Positions 8,693 to 17,875 are shown, counted from the first letter of the stretch. The stretch is DNA of 51,987 nt from Bacteroidaceae bacterium (GCA_017532725.1 JAFXIZ010000047.1:1-51987), one strand, 5' to 3'. The notes: generated from the letters alone by a model not told the origin. Numbers and translations: made by a program.

Positions 8693-9712
8693 TTAGTTGT
8701 TATTATTCTTTTGCTCCATTTCATCGGCACTTTTTTGTTGTGCAGCCTTACGCTCCTCGCGCTCACGCTTGGCCTGTTCGTCGTGTTGTTCGTATGCCTC
8801 CACAATGCGTTGCACAAGTTTGTGTCGAACAATATCTTTTTTATTAAACTCTATACGGCCCACTCCCTTGACGCGCGACAGGATGCGTACAGCCTGTACA
8901 AGACCCGATGTTTGTTGTGCCGGCAAGTCTATTTGTGTCATATCGCCCGTCACTATCATCTTGGCATTCAAGCCCAAGCGAGTTAAAAACATCTTCATCT
9001 GGTGCGTAGTGGTGTTCTGCGCCTCATCAAGTATGATTACGGCATCGCTCAGCGTACGACCACGCATAAAGGCAAGAGGCGCAATCTGTATGACGTTAGT
9101 TTCCATATACTCCTTGAGTTTGAGTGCCGGAATCATATCTTGCAATGCGTCGTACAAGGGTTGCAAATAGGGGTCGATTTTATCTTTCATATCACCGGGC
9201 AAGAAACCAAGTTTCTCGCCGGCTTCAACAGCAGGACGGCTCAGGATGATGCGTTTTACCTCTTTGTTTTTCAACGCTTTTACGGCAAGTGCTATAGCCA
9301 CATATGTCTTACCCGAGCCGGCAGGACCAAGCGCAAATACGAGGTCGTTCTCCTCGACCGATTTTACCAACTTTTGCTGATTGACCGAACGCGCAACGAT
9401 GGGCTTGCCATTAACGCCATAGATAATGAGGTCATCATCCATCTTCGTCGCAACAGGTACTTCGCCCTTGATGGTAGCAATAATTACCTCCTCGGTAAGT
9501 GCATTATGCTCCTCGCAATACGCCATAAGCAGGCGTATTTTCTCCTCGAAATGAGCAGTTTCCACCTCATCGCCCATCACCTTCAGCACGTTACCACGCG
9601 CCACAAGTCGCAATTTGGGGAACAAATTTTTTACACATTGAATATTGCTATTGTTTACACCGTAAAAGAGTACAGGGTCAACACCTTCAAGAATTATTAC
9701 GCGTTCTATCAT
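8693..9712 (-). CDS. phoH: PhoH-like ATPase
   Basis: 339 residues. Walker A GPAGSGKT (129-136), downstream LSRPAVEAGEKLGFLPGD, Walker B VIILDEAQN, and TGDMTQIDLP define the PhoH-like P-loop ATPase domain; the first 100 residues are the PhoL-type N-terminal extension. Family members are linked to RNA metabolism (often next to ybeY), but here there is no ybeY. The C-terminus is highly charged (KREREERKAAQQKSADEMEQ). A -7 match at 9747-9754 suggests it starts a transcript separate from mutY. Confidence 0.94.
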   Translation of the reverse strand: MIERVIILEGVDPVLFYGVNNSNIQCVKNLFPKLRLVARGNVLKVMGDEVETAHFEEKIRLLMAYCEEHNALTEEVIIATIKGEVPVATKMDDDLIIYGVNGKPIVARSVNQQKLVKSVEENDLVFALGPAGSGKTYVAIALAVKALKNKEVKRIILSRPAVEAGEKLGFLPGDMKDKIDPYLQPLYDALQDMIPALKLKEYMETNVIQIAPLAFMRGRTLSDAVIILDEAQNTTTHQMKMFLTRLGLNAKMIVTGDMTQIDLPAQQTSGLVQAVRILSRVKGVGRIEFNKKDIVRHKLVQRIVEAYEQHDEQAKREREERKAAQQKSADEMEQKNNNN

Positions 9713-9746
9713 TTAACTTTCGTTGTCTTCTTATTTATATTGTGCG

Positions 9747-9754
9747 CAAAGATA
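9747..9754 (-). promoter_or_regulatory. -7 element (TATCTTTG) before phoH
   Basis: The minus strand reads TATCTTTG at 9754-9747, matching TAnnTTTG, 35 bp upstream of the phoH start. No clear -33 TTTG was found at the expected distance, so the call is partial. Confidence 0.4.
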
Positions 9755-9819
9755 CAAAATCTAAACCATTTCGGCTCACTATGTCGAGCAGTGTTTTTCA
9801 AAAAATACGCACTATTTTT

Positions 9820-10892
9820 CTATTCCTTTTCTCGCCATTGCAAATAGAGTTCGGTAAGTCGCGCAACAGCATAGTGGTCGAGTTGCTCTTTCGGCACCTC
9901 TACAAGAGGCAAATTATTCGATGAAAACGACTCAACTTGCACCGTATAGAATGTGGCGTATATGATGCGATGGGTAAGAACGTGCTTGGTAGTAAACGGC
10001 TGTGACACAAATGTAACTTTTGTGGCTTCGGCAAATAATTTTTGATAGCCTTCACATCGTTGAAGTTCGATGAAATCGGCAGGGGCATCGGTTTCAACGA
10101 GAGGAAATTCATACAAGTTCTTCCAGATGTCATTCCCAACTCGTTTCTGCAACCAAGTCACGCCATTACACTCTATCGCAAAGTAATAGAAATAGCGCGA
10201 TTTCATCGATATTTTCCCTGTTTTACCGGCAGGTTGCCCACCCTGCCCGAGGCATAAGCGACACAAAAATCCTGCAACGGACAACGAGTGCAATCACACC
10301 CCGAAGGCACGCATTGCAAGGCACCAAATTCCATAAGTGCCTGATTGTATATGCGTGGTTGCTCACGATGCAACATCGCATAGGCAAGATCGGCAAAATA
10401 GCGTTTGCCGGCAGGGGTATCTATGGGTATATCGACATCGAAGAGGCGCGACAGAACGCGATATACATTGCCATCGACAACGGCATACGGCAAGTTATAA
10501 GCAATGGAGGCAATAGCCGCGGCTGTATAATCGCCCACCCCTTTGAGCGAGCGTATATCGTCGTAATTCGATGGGAACGCCCCATTGAAACGCTCCACGA
10601 CATCGCGTGCAGCAGCGTGCATATTGCGCGCACGACTGTAATAGCCCAAGCCTTGCCAATACTTCATCACCTCATCCTCATCGGCTGCAGCCAAAGTCGC
10701 AACATCGGGAAAACGTTCGATGAAACGGAGGTAATAATCGTAACCTTGCGCCACGCGAGTCTGCTGTAAAATTATCTCCGACACCCATATACAATAGGCA
10801 TCGCAGGTACGCCGCCAAGGCAGGTCGCGCGCATTATCGACATACCACTCTTCAAGGCGTGTTATTAGCAATTCGTTTCTCTCTTCCATCAC
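9820..10892 (-). CDS. mutY: Adenine DNA glycosylase MutY, interrupted by a one-base frameshift
   Basis: Frame 1 (10892-10203) holds 229 residues with an intact catalytic core: Glu39 in VSEIILQQTR, helix-hairpin-helix LKGVGDYTAAA, Asp140 in VVDGNVYRVL, and four iron-sulphur cysteines (C194-x6-C201-x2-C204-x5-C210). It stops at TGA 10205-10203. The C-terminal NUDIX-like domain that recognises 8-oxoG (130 residues from ISMKSRYFYYFAIECNG) is in the -1 frame, ending at 9820. A -1 shift at GGGAAAA (10218-10212) joins them into a normal 357-residue MutY. The 0-frame codons there are G GGA AAA, a classic slippery heptamer, so programmed shifting, a deletion or a sequencing error are all possible. MutY removes A opposite 8-oxoG. 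The predicted transcript start lies almost on the ATG. Confidence 0.9.
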
Positions 10893-10896
10893 GATA

Positions 10897-10929
10897 CAAA
10901 GGTATTATTTTTTGTCGATAATAGAGCAA
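10897..10929 (-). promoter_or_regulatory. Promoter match immediately upstream of mutY
   Basis: On the minus strand TTG (10929-10927), a 22-nt spacer and TACCTTTG (10904-10897). The last base of the -7 box is only 5 bp from the mutY ATG (10892), so transcription would begin at or very near the start codon, implying a nearly leaderless message. Confidence 0.45.
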
Positions 10930-11178
10930 GTATCACATAAATAAGCACAAAAGAAAAGGGCAAAATATCGTGGCTGTAGCAGGATTGTATTACTCAATAA
11001 AAGAGGAGAGAAGAATTACAAAGCAAGAATAGAGTCGATTACAGTCAGGTAGTTATTAAACGACTTGCCAAGGCGTTAACGCTACGCAACAATCTTTTCA
11101 CTTACGCATTTATTTGTTAACACAATAAGTGCATTTCACGGAAAGTTTGTTAAACCATCGTCGATTTTTAAGAAATTA

Positions 11179-11210
11179 TTTGGCACAAAAAACCGAAGAG
11201 TCTATATTTG
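11179..11210 (+). promoter_or_regulatory. Strong promoter match upstream of the hut leader hairpin
   Basis: TTTG (11179-11182), exactly 20 nt, then TATATTTG (11203-11210): a full match to the Bacteroidota -33/-7 consensus. Predicted start near 11217, about 30 nt before the long hairpin at 11247-11284 and 210 nt before hutU. Confidence 0.6.
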
Positions 11211-11246
11211 TATCAGTTTTTTCATAGTATTAGATTGTAAAGTTTT

Positions 11247-11284
11247 AAACAACGGAGGTCGTCGTGAGACGACTTTCGTTGTTT
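11247..11284 (+). ncRNA. Long structured hairpin: hut leader or independent small RNA
   Basis: Arms AAACAACG / CGTTGTTT enclose a three-pair segment (GAG opposite TTT, two G-U and one A-U) and then GTCGTC / GACGAC closed by a GTGA loop, giving a continuous stem of 17 pairs. With the promoter at 11179-11210 this predicts an RNA of about 70 nt from 11217. It could terminate there as a small RNA (3' arm ends in TTGTTTT) or be the structured 5' leader of the hut message. No Rfam family is claimed. The rest of the gap 10893-11425 shows only AT-rich sequence and promoters. Confidence 0.5.
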
Positions 11285-11360
11285 TACAGCACACTATCAT
11301 CACAAAAACGCCATAGCAACAATTATTTTAACGAATTTAGATAAAATCTCTTTGAAATAA

Positions 11361-11393
11361 TTGTGGTTAATCACATAGGATTTTGTATTTTTG
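11361..11393 (+). promoter_or_regulatory. Gene-proximal promoter match for hutU
   Basis: TTG (11361-11363) and TATTTTTG (11386-11393) separated by 22 nt. The predicted start near 11400 leaves a leader of about 25 nt before the hutU ATG at 11426. The hut operon may therefore have two promoters. Confidence 0.45.
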
Positions 11394-11425
11394 CACTTTA
11401 GAATATAATCCTTAATAACTATAAT

Positions 11426-13420
11426 ATGGAACTCACATTACCTAAAGTATTGCCCGACTATCCTACATTTGTCGAAGGCATACGTCGCGCGCCCGATCGT
11501 GGCTACAAACTTACCCCCGAACAAACCGAAGTTGCTTTGAAAAACGCCTTGCGTTATATACCCAAGGAGTTGCACGCACAGATGGCTCCCGAATTTATGG
11601 AGGAGTTGAAAACTCGTGGTAAAATCTATGGCTATCGCTTCCGTCCCCAAGGCGACTTGAAAGCCAAATCAATAGACGAGTACAAAGGTAAATGTATCGA
11701 AGGTAAGGCTTTCCAAGTAATGATCGACAACAACTTGTGTTTCGACATCGCCCTCTACCCCTACGAGTTGGTGACTTATGGCGAAACAGGTCAAGTGTGT
11801 CAAAATTGGATGCAATATCGCCTCATTATGCAATATCTTGAGGAGTTGACTCAAGACCAAACATTGGTTGTAGAGTCGGGACACCCCCTCGGCCTCTTCA
11901 AATCGAAACCCGATGCTCCTCGTGTTATCATCACCAACTCGATGATGGTTGGCTTGTTTGACAACCAAAAGGATTGGGAAATCGCAGCCCAAATGGGTGT
12001 GGCCAACTACGGCCAGATGACAGCCGGTGGCTGGATGTACATAGGCCCTCAAGGTATCGTACACGGTACATTCAACACATTGTTGAACGCCGGTCGTATG
12101 AAATTGGGCGTACCTCAAGACGGCGACCTTCGTGGACACTTGTTCGTATCGTCGGGTCTTGGTGGTATGAGTGGCGCTCAACCCAAAGCAGCCGAGATAG
12201 CCGGTGCCGCCGCTATCATTGCCGAGGTTGACTACTCGCGTATCGTTACCCGTCACACACAAGGTTGGGTACAACACATCACCGATGATATGGGCGAAGC
12301 ATATCGCTTGGCTCAAGAGGCTATGCAACGCAAGGAGCCTTGCTCTATCGCCTACCACGGTAACGTGGTTGACTTGCTCGAATATGCCGCAGCCAACAAT
12401 ATTCACATCGAATTGCTCAGCGACCAGACATCTTGCCACGCCGTATATGAAGGTGGCTACTGCCCCGTAGGTATGACATTTGAGGAGCGCACTCGCTTGT
12501 TGAAAGAGGATCGCAAAGAGTTCTGCCGTCAGGTAAACGCTACACTTGTTCGCCACTTCAACGTTATCAAAGAGTTGGTATCGCGTGGCACTTATTTCTT
12601 CGACTACGGTAATGCCTTTATGAAATCTATCTACGACGCCGGTGTGAAAGAGATTTCGCGCAACGGTTACGACGAGAAAGACGGCTTTATATGGCCTTCG
12701 TACGTCGAGGATATTATGGGTCCCGAGTTGTTCGACTACGGTTACGGCCCCTTCCGTTGGGTATGCCTCAGCGGCAAGCACGAAGACCTTGTTAAGACCG
12801 ACAAGGCCGCAATGGATTGCATCGACAAGAACCGTCGTGGACAAGACCTCGACAACTGGATATGGATACGCGATGCCGAGAAGAACAACCTCGTGGTAGG
12901 TACTCAAGCCCGTATCCTATATCAAGATGCATTGGGTCGTATGAACATTGCATTGAAATTCAACGAAATGGTGCGCAACGGTGAGGTTGGCCCTATTATG
13001 CTCGGACGCGACCACCACGACGTGAGTGGTACCGATTCGCCCTTCCGTGAAACATCGAATATCAAAGACGGTAGTAACGTTATGGCCGATATGGCTGTAC
13101 AATGCTTTGCCGGCAACTGCGCTCGTGGTATGAGCCTCGTAGCACTGCACAACGGTGGTGGTGTAGGTATAGGCAAGTCAATCAACGGTGGATTTGGTAT
13201 GGTATGTGACGGCTCGGAGCGCGTCGATGAGATATTGCGTTCTTCGATGTTGTGGGACGTAATGGGTGGCGTGGCACGTCGCTCTTGGGCTCGCAACGCA
13301 CACGCTATGGAGACAACCGATGAGTTCAACCGTATGATGCCCGACTACGACATCACAATGCCATTTATTGCCGATGACGACTTAGTGAAAAACACTATTG
13401 CCGAGGCACTGAAAAAGTAA
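11426..13420 (+). CDS. hutU: Urocanate hydratase
   Basis: 664 residues, the longer Bacteroidota form (classical bacterial enzymes are about 555). The NAD-binding stretch SSGLGGMSGAQPKA (about 243-255) and the preceding YGQMTAGGWMYIGPQGIVHGT are urocanase signatures; GRDHHDVSGTDSPFRETSNI and NGGGVGIGKSINGGFGMVCDGS are in the C-terminal part. It hydrates urocanate to 4-imidazolone-5-propionate with NAD+ as tightly bound cofactor, the second step of histidine breakdown. It is the first gene of the five-gene hut operon, 35 bp before ftcD. Confidence 0.97.
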   Translation: MELTLPKVLPDYPTFVEGIRRAPDRGYKLTPEQTEVALKNALRYIPKELHAQMAPEFMEELKTRGKIYGYRFRPQGDLKAKSIDEYKGKCIEGKAFQVMIDNNLCFDIALYPYELVTYGETGQVCQNWMQYRLIMQYLEELTQDQTLVVESGHPLGLFKSKPDAPRVIITNSMMVGLFDNQKDWEIAAQMGVANYGQMTAGGWMYIGPQGIVHGTFNTLLNAGRMKLGVPQDGDLRGHLFVSSGLGGMSGAQPKAAEIAGAAAIIAEVDYSRIVTRHTQGWVQHITDDMGEAYRLAQEAMQRKEPCSIAYHGNVVDLLEYAAANNIHIELLSDQTSCHAVYEGGYCPVGMTFEERTRLLKEDRKEFCRQVNATLVRHFNVIKELVSRGTYFFDYGNAFMKSIYDAGVKEISRNGYDEKDGFIWPSYVEDIMGPELFDYGYGPFRWVCLSGKHEDLVKTDKAAMDCIDKNRRGQDLDNWIWIRDAEKNNLVVGTQARILYQDALGRMNIALKFNEMVRNGEVGPIMLGRDHHDVSGTDSPFRETSNIKDGSNVMADMAVQCFAGNCARGMSLVALHNGGGVGIGKSINGGFGMVCDGSERVDEILRSSMLWDVMGGVARRSWARNAHAMETTDEFNRMMPDYDITMPFIADDDLVKNTIAEALKK

Positions 13421-13455
13421 TCACAAAAAATTTTAACCTTATAATAACTAAAACT

Positions 13456-14358
13456 ATGAGTTGGAGTAAAATTATGGAGTGCGTTCCCAATTTCAGCGAG
13501 GGACGCGATTTGGAAAAAATTGAAAAGATTGTATCGTCATTCCGCGCCAAAGAAGGCGTAAAATTGCTCGATTACAGCAACGATACCGACCACAACCGTT
13601 GCGTAGTAACTGTTGTTGGCGAGCCCGAAGCCCTCAAAGCAGCCGTTATCGAGGCTGTTGGCAAGGCAGTTGAACTTATCGACCTCAACAAGCACGAAGG
13701 TCAACACCCCCGTATGGGTGCTGTGGATGTTATCCCCTTCATTCCTATCAAGGGTTGCACTATGGACGACGCTATCGTATTGTCGAAAGAGGTAGGTGCT
13801 AAGGTTGCCGAGTTGTACAACCTGCCCGTATTCTTGTATGAGAAATCGGCTTCGGCTCCCTATCGCGAAAACCTTGCTGCCGTTCGTAAAGGCGAGTTTG
13901 AAGGTATGGCCGAGAAAATCAAACAACCCGAGTGGCATCCCGACTTCGGTCCTGCCGAGCGTCACGCCACCGCCGGTACTGTTGCCGTAGGCGCACGTAT
14001 GCCCTTGGTTGCCTTCAACATCAACCTCAACACTCCCAGTTTGGACATCGCACACAGCATCGCCAAGCGCATCCGTTTCATCGGTGGTGGCTTGCGTTTC
14101 TGCAAGGCTATGGGCGTTGACCTCACCGAGCGTGGCATCACTCAAGTAAGTATCAATATGACCGACTATAGCAAGACTGCCCTCTACCAAGCATTCGAAA
14201 TGGTTAAGTACGAGGCTCGTCGCTATGGTGTGAGCATCGTGGGTAGCGAAATCATCGGTCTTGTTCCTATGGCTGCTCTTATCGATACTGCCGAGTATTA
14301 CCTCGGTATCGAGAACTTCTCGATGGATCAAGTACTCGAGTCACGCATTATGGAGTAA
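13456..14358 (+). CDS. ftcD: Glutamate formimidoyltransferase
   Basis: 300 residues, covering only the formiminotransferase N and middle domains; the cyclodeaminase half found fused in animals is a separate gene here (15698-16333). Signatures: MECVPNFSEGRD at the start, HNRCVVTVVG, HPRMGAVDVIPFIP, and TAGTVAVGARMPLVAFNINL. It moves the formimino group from N-formimino-glutamate to tetrahydrofolate, releasing glutamate. It is second in the hut operon; a 13-bp hairpin separates it from hutI. Confidence 0.97.
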   Translation: MSWSKIMECVPNFSEGRDLEKIEKIVSSFRAKEGVKLLDYSNDTDHNRCVVTVVGEPEALKAAVIEAVGKAVELIDLNKHEGQHPRMGAVDVIPFIPIKGCTMDDAIVLSKEVGAKVAELYNLPVFLYEKSASAPYRENLAAVRKGEFEGMAEKIKQPEWHPDFGPAERHATAGTVAVGARMPLVAFNINLNTPSLDIAHSIAKRIRFIGGGLRFCKAMGVDLTERGITQVSINMTDYSKTALYQAFEMVKYEARRYGVSIVGSEIIGLVPMAALIDTAEYYLGIENFSMDQVLESRIME

Positions 14359-14389
14359 TATCCATACCGTTCAATAAAACATTCACAAC

Positions 14390-14428
14390 AAAGAGATACA
14401 GGTGGCAGCAAGCACCCTGTATCTCTTT
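14390..14428 (+). terminator. Intergenic hairpin between ftcD and hutI
   Basis: Perfect 13-bp stem AAAGAGATACAGG / CCTGTATCTCTTT with a 13-nt loop, in the only large gap (91 bp) of the hut operon. The 3' arm ends in only three T, so it is a weak terminator, or a processing or stability element that lowers hutI-fchA-hutH expression relative to hutU-ftcD. Confidence 0.55.
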
Positions 14429-14449
14429 AGCCGATAATAACAATACGAT

Positions 14450-15685
14450 ATGAGCAACTTGATTATTACCAATGCTCGCATCATTACCCCGTTGGGCAAC
14501 ACTGCCCTGAAGGGTAAAAAGATGAACGACTTACACATCGTACCTTGTGGCACTGTTGAGGTTACCGACGGCGTTATTACCTATGTTGGCGAGAATCGCC
14601 CATCGATACCCAATGGCTACGAAGTACTCGATGCTCAAGGACAAGTATTGCTACCGGGATTTGTCGATTCGCACACACACCTCGTATTCGGTGGATTTCG
14701 CCCCGAGGAGTTTATGTGGCGTATGCGTGGCGACAGTTATATGAGCATTATGGAGCGTGGTGGTGGCATTGTCAACACAATGAAGGCCACTCGCGAAGCA
14801 TCGCACGACGAACTGTTGAAGAAGGCATACAAGTTTATCGACATTATGAGCCGTATGGGTGTCACTACCGTCGAGGGCAAGAGTGGATACGGCCTTGATC
14901 GCGATGCCGAGATAAAGCAACTCGAGGTGATGCGCGACATCAATGCCGACCCCGACCGTAAGGTGGACATCGCTACAACCTTCCTCGGTGCGCACGCACT
15001 GCCGCCCGAGTACAAGGGTCGCCACGAAGAGTACATCGACTTCATTATCGACGAGATGTTACCACTTGTCAAGGAACGCAACTTGGCCGAGAACTGCGAC
15101 ATCTTCTGCGAAAAAGGCGTATTCACCGTCGAGCAATCGCGCCGTCTGCTCACTGCCGCACAGGCTATGGGATTTGGTGCCAAGATTCACGCCGATGAGA
15201 TAGTAACCTTCGGAGGCTCGGAGTTGTCGGGCGAGATAAAAGCCCTCAGTGCCGACCACCTGTTGCACGCATCGGACGAAGGCATACGCGCTATGAGCGA
15301 AAACGGCGTTGTGGCCACACTGCTACCCCTCACTGCATTCACACTGCGTGAGCCATTTGCGCGTGGTCGCGAAATGATCGACAACGATTGTGCCGTAGCA
15401 CTTGCCACCGACCTCAACCCCGGCAGTTGCTGTTCGGGCAGCATACCCTTGACATTCGCCCTCGCCTGCATATATATGCACCTCACCGTCGAGGAGGCCA
15501 TAACGGCTATGACACTCAACGGTGCAGCAGCCATAGGTCGCGCCCACAAGATAGGCTCGATAGAGGTAGGCAAGCAAGGCGACCTCGTACTGCTCGACAC
15601 CGACACTCACTACACTCTACCCTACTACACCGGTATGAACTCGGTGAAGTACACTATCAAATCAGGTAAAATACTCACTTACTAA
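14450..15685 (+). CDS. hutI: Imidazolonepropionase
   Basis: 411 residues, amidohydrolase fold. The metal-binding FVDSHTHLVFGG (His75, His77) follows the short N-terminal beta domain; GKSGYGLD, TFLGAHALPPEY, KIHADEI (third metal His) and ALATDLNPGSC (metal Asp) are in the expected order. It opens 4-imidazolone-5-propionate to N-formimino-L-glutamate, the third step of the pathway. It starts 91 bp after ftcD and ends 12 bp before fchA. Confidence 0.97.
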   Translation: MSNLIITNARIITPLGNTALKGKKMNDLHIVPCGTVEVTDGVITYVGENRPSIPNGYEVLDAQGQVLLPGFVDSHTHLVFGGFRPEEFMWRMRGDSYMSIMERGGGIVNTMKATREASHDELLKKAYKFIDIMSRMGVTTVEGKSGYGLDRDAEIKQLEVMRDINADPDRKVDIATTFLGAHALPPEYKGRHEEYIDFIIDEMLPLVKERNLAENCDIFCEKGVFTVEQSRRLLTAAQAMGFGAKIHADEIVTFGGSELSGEIKALSADHLLHASDEGIRAMSENGVVATLLPLTAFTLREPFARGREMIDNDCAVALATDLNPGSCCSGSIPLTFALACIYMHLTVEEAITAMTLNGAAAIGRAHKIGSIEVGKQGDLVLLDTDTHYTLPYYTGMNSVKYTIKSGKILTY

Positions 15686-15697
15686 ATAACACAAGTT

Positions 15698-16333
15698 ATG
15701 AAACTCGTAGATCTTAATGTTACAGCATTTTTGGAGAAGACAGCAAGTAACGAACCCGTACCCGGTGGTGGCAGTATTTCGGCTCTCAACGCAGCCATAG
15801 CCACAGCATTGGGCACAATGGTTACCAACCTCACCATAGGTCGTAAAAAATATGCCGAGAAAGACGAAGAGATGAAAGCAGCCGCCGAGAAACTCAACGC
15901 TATGCGCACTCGTTTGGTAGAACTTATCGACCTCGACTCGGAGGCTTACGACAAAGTATTTGCAGCATTCAAACTCCCCAAAGAGACCGACGAAGAGAAG
16001 GCACATCGCGCTGCCGTTATCGAAGAGGCTACCAAGCACGCTGCCGAGATTCCTATGGAAGTGGCTCGCACAGCACTCGAAGCAATGCCCACTATTATAT
16101 ATATAGGCCAAAACGGCAATACCAACGCCATTACCGACAGTTGCGTGGCTATGATGTGCTGCCGTACAGGTGTGCGTGGCGCACTGCTCAACGTACGCAT
16201 CAACCTCGGTGGCCTCAAGGACGAGGCTTACATCGAGCGTATGAAAGCCGCTTGCGAAGAGATTGAGGCTATGGCTCTCATTCACGAAAACGAACTTATT
16301 ACTTACGCACAAGAAAATCACGGATTATGCTAA
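15698..16333 (+). CDS. fchA: Formiminotetrahydrofolate cyclodeaminase
   Basis: 211 residues, all-helical. Starts MKLVDLNVTAFLEKTASNEPVPGGGS; the PVPGGGSISALNAAIATALGTMV stretch is the FTCD_C signature. It turns 5-formimino-THF into 5,10-methenyl-THF and ammonia, feeding one-carbon folate metabolism (folD and fhs lie further right). Its stop overlaps the hutH start by 7 bp (16327-16333), indicating coupled translation. Confidence 0.95.
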   Translation: MKLVDLNVTAFLEKTASNEPVPGGGSISALNAAIATALGTMVTNLTIGRKKYAEKDEEMKAAAEKLNAMRTRLVELIDLDSEAYDKVFAAFKLPKETDEEKAHRAAVIEEATKHAAEIPMEVARTALEAMPTIIYIGQNGNTNAITDSCVAMMCCRTGVRGALLNVRINLGGLKDEAYIERMKAACEEIEAMALIHENELITYAQENHGLC

Positions 16334-17823
16334 AGACTTATTATATCGGTTCGGGCGAACTTACGTTCGACCTCATCGAAGAAATCCTCGACAGCAAGGC
16401 TCGCTTGGAACTTTCGCCCGAAGCCATTGCCAAAATCGAGAAGTGTCGCAACTACCTCGATTGTAAGACCGAAACATCGGAAGTACCCTTGTACGGTATC
16501 ACCACCGGATTCGGCTCATTGTGCAACCGCAACATCTCGCCCAACGAGTTGACCACCCTGCAAGAAAACCTCGTTAAGAGCCACGCTTGTAGCGTAGGTA
16601 CCGAGGTTTGCCCCGAGATTGTTCGCCTTATGCTCCTCTTGAAGGCTCACGCCCTCTCGATGGGACACAGTGGCGTGCAAGTTGTCACCGTACAACGCGT
16701 GCTCGACCTCTACAACAATGACATACTTCCTATCGTTTACGACCGCGGCTCACTCGGTGCATCGGGTGACCTTGCACCCCTTGCCAACCTATTCCTGCCC
16801 CTCATCGGCGAAGGCGATGTAAACTACAAAGGCACACGCCGTCCTGCCGCCGAGGTACTCAAAGAAGTAGGTCTTGAGCCCGTCAAGTTGCAAAGCAAAG
16901 AGGGTCTTGCCCTGCTCAACGGCACACAATTTATGAGTTCAAACGGTGTATATGCCATCATACGCGCACGCCACATTATGAAGGGTGCCGATATGATAGG
17001 AGCCATATCACTCGAGGCCTTCGACGGCCGTATAGAGCCCTTCTACGACAACATACACCAAGTACGTCCTCACAAAGGTCAAATCGAAACAGGCGAGGCA
17101 TTCCGTCGTCTGCTTGCCGGCAGCGAACTCATAGCCAAGCCCAAGAAACACGTTCAAGACCCCTACTCGTTCCGTTGCATACCCCAAGTACACGGAGCCA
17201 TTAAGGACGCCATTCGCTACGTCAGCAGCGTACTTATCACCGAGATAAACTCTGTTACCGACAACCCCACCATCTTCCCCGACGAAGACTGCATCATATC
17301 GGGTGGTAACTTCCACGGCGAGCCTCTCGCACTCGTTTACGACTACCTTGCCGTAGCACTTGCCGAGTTGGGCAACATATCGGAACGTCGTGTAGCACAA
17401 CTCATTATGGGCTTCCGCGGACTCCCCGAATTCCTCGTGGCAGAGCCGGGACTCAACTCGGGCTTTATGATACCCCAATACGCAGCAGCCGCAATGGTAA
17501 GCCAAAACAAGATGTACTGCTTCTCGGCAGCCAGCGACTCAATCGTATCGAGCAACGGACAAGAAGACCACGTTTCGATGGGAGCCAACGCAGCCACCAA
17601 GTTGCACAAGATACTCGACAACCTCGAGAACATCCTCGCCATCGAGTTGATGAACGGCGCACAAGGCCTCGACTTCCGTCGTCCCGAAAAGACATCGCCC
17701 ATTCTCGAAGAATTTATGGCAGCCTACCGTGCCGAAGTACCCTTCGTGAAAGACGATATCATTATGTACAAGATGATACAAAAAACAGCAGACTTCCTCT
17801 GCCGTTACAAATTCGACTACTAA
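16327..17823 (+). CDS. hutH: Histidine ammonia-lyase
   Basis: 498 residues. The Ala145-Ser146-Gly147 triad in GSLGASGDLAPLANL forms the MIO prosthetic group; YGITTGFGSL, NGTQFMSSNG, FHGEPLAL and QEDHVSMGANA are other lyase-family landmarks. It removes ammonia from L-histidine to give urocanate, the first step of the pathway, although it is the last gene of the operon. It overlaps fchA by 7 bp and is followed 20 bp later by a strong terminator. Confidence 0.97.
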   Translation: MLKTYYIGSGELTFDLIEEILDSKARLELSPEAIAKIEKCRNYLDCKTETSEVPLYGITTGFGSLCNRNISPNELTTLQENLVKSHACSVGTEVCPEIVRLMLLLKAHALSMGHSGVQVVTVQRVLDLYNNDILPIVYDRGSLGASGDLAPLANLFLPLIGEGDVNYKGTRRPAAEVLKEVGLEPVKLQSKEGLALLNGTQFMSSNGVYAIIRARHIMKGADMIGAISLEAFDGRIEPFYDNIHQVRPHKGQIETGEAFRRLLAGSELIAKPKKHVQDPYSFRCIPQVHGAIKDAIRYVSSVLITEINSVTDNPTIFPDEDCIISGGNFHGEPLALVYDYLAVALAELGNISERRVAQLIMGFRGLPEFLVAEPGLNSGFMIPQYAAAAMVSQNKMYCFSAASDSIVSSNGQEDHVSMGANAATKLHKILDNLENILAIELMNGAQGLDFRRPEKTSPILEEFMAAYRAEVPFVKDDIIMYKMIQKTADFLCRYKFDY

Positions 17824-17843
17824 AAACAGTCAACCCACAACAC

Positions 17844-17875
17844 AACACGAGGCGACCCACCGGCCGCCTCGTGTT
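17844..17875 (+). terminator. Terminator of the hut operon
   Basis: Perfect 11-bp GC-rich stem AACACGAGGCG / CGCCTCGTGTT, then ATTTATATATAT. Placed 20 bp after the hutH stop. The AT-rich region 17880-18004 beyond it shows no further feature. Confidence 0.75.

Noticed and set aside
11669..12907. 412-residue open frame on the minus strand inside hutU
   Set aside because: It lies fully antisense to a clear urocanase; composition follows the codon bias of hutU and no family is recognisable.
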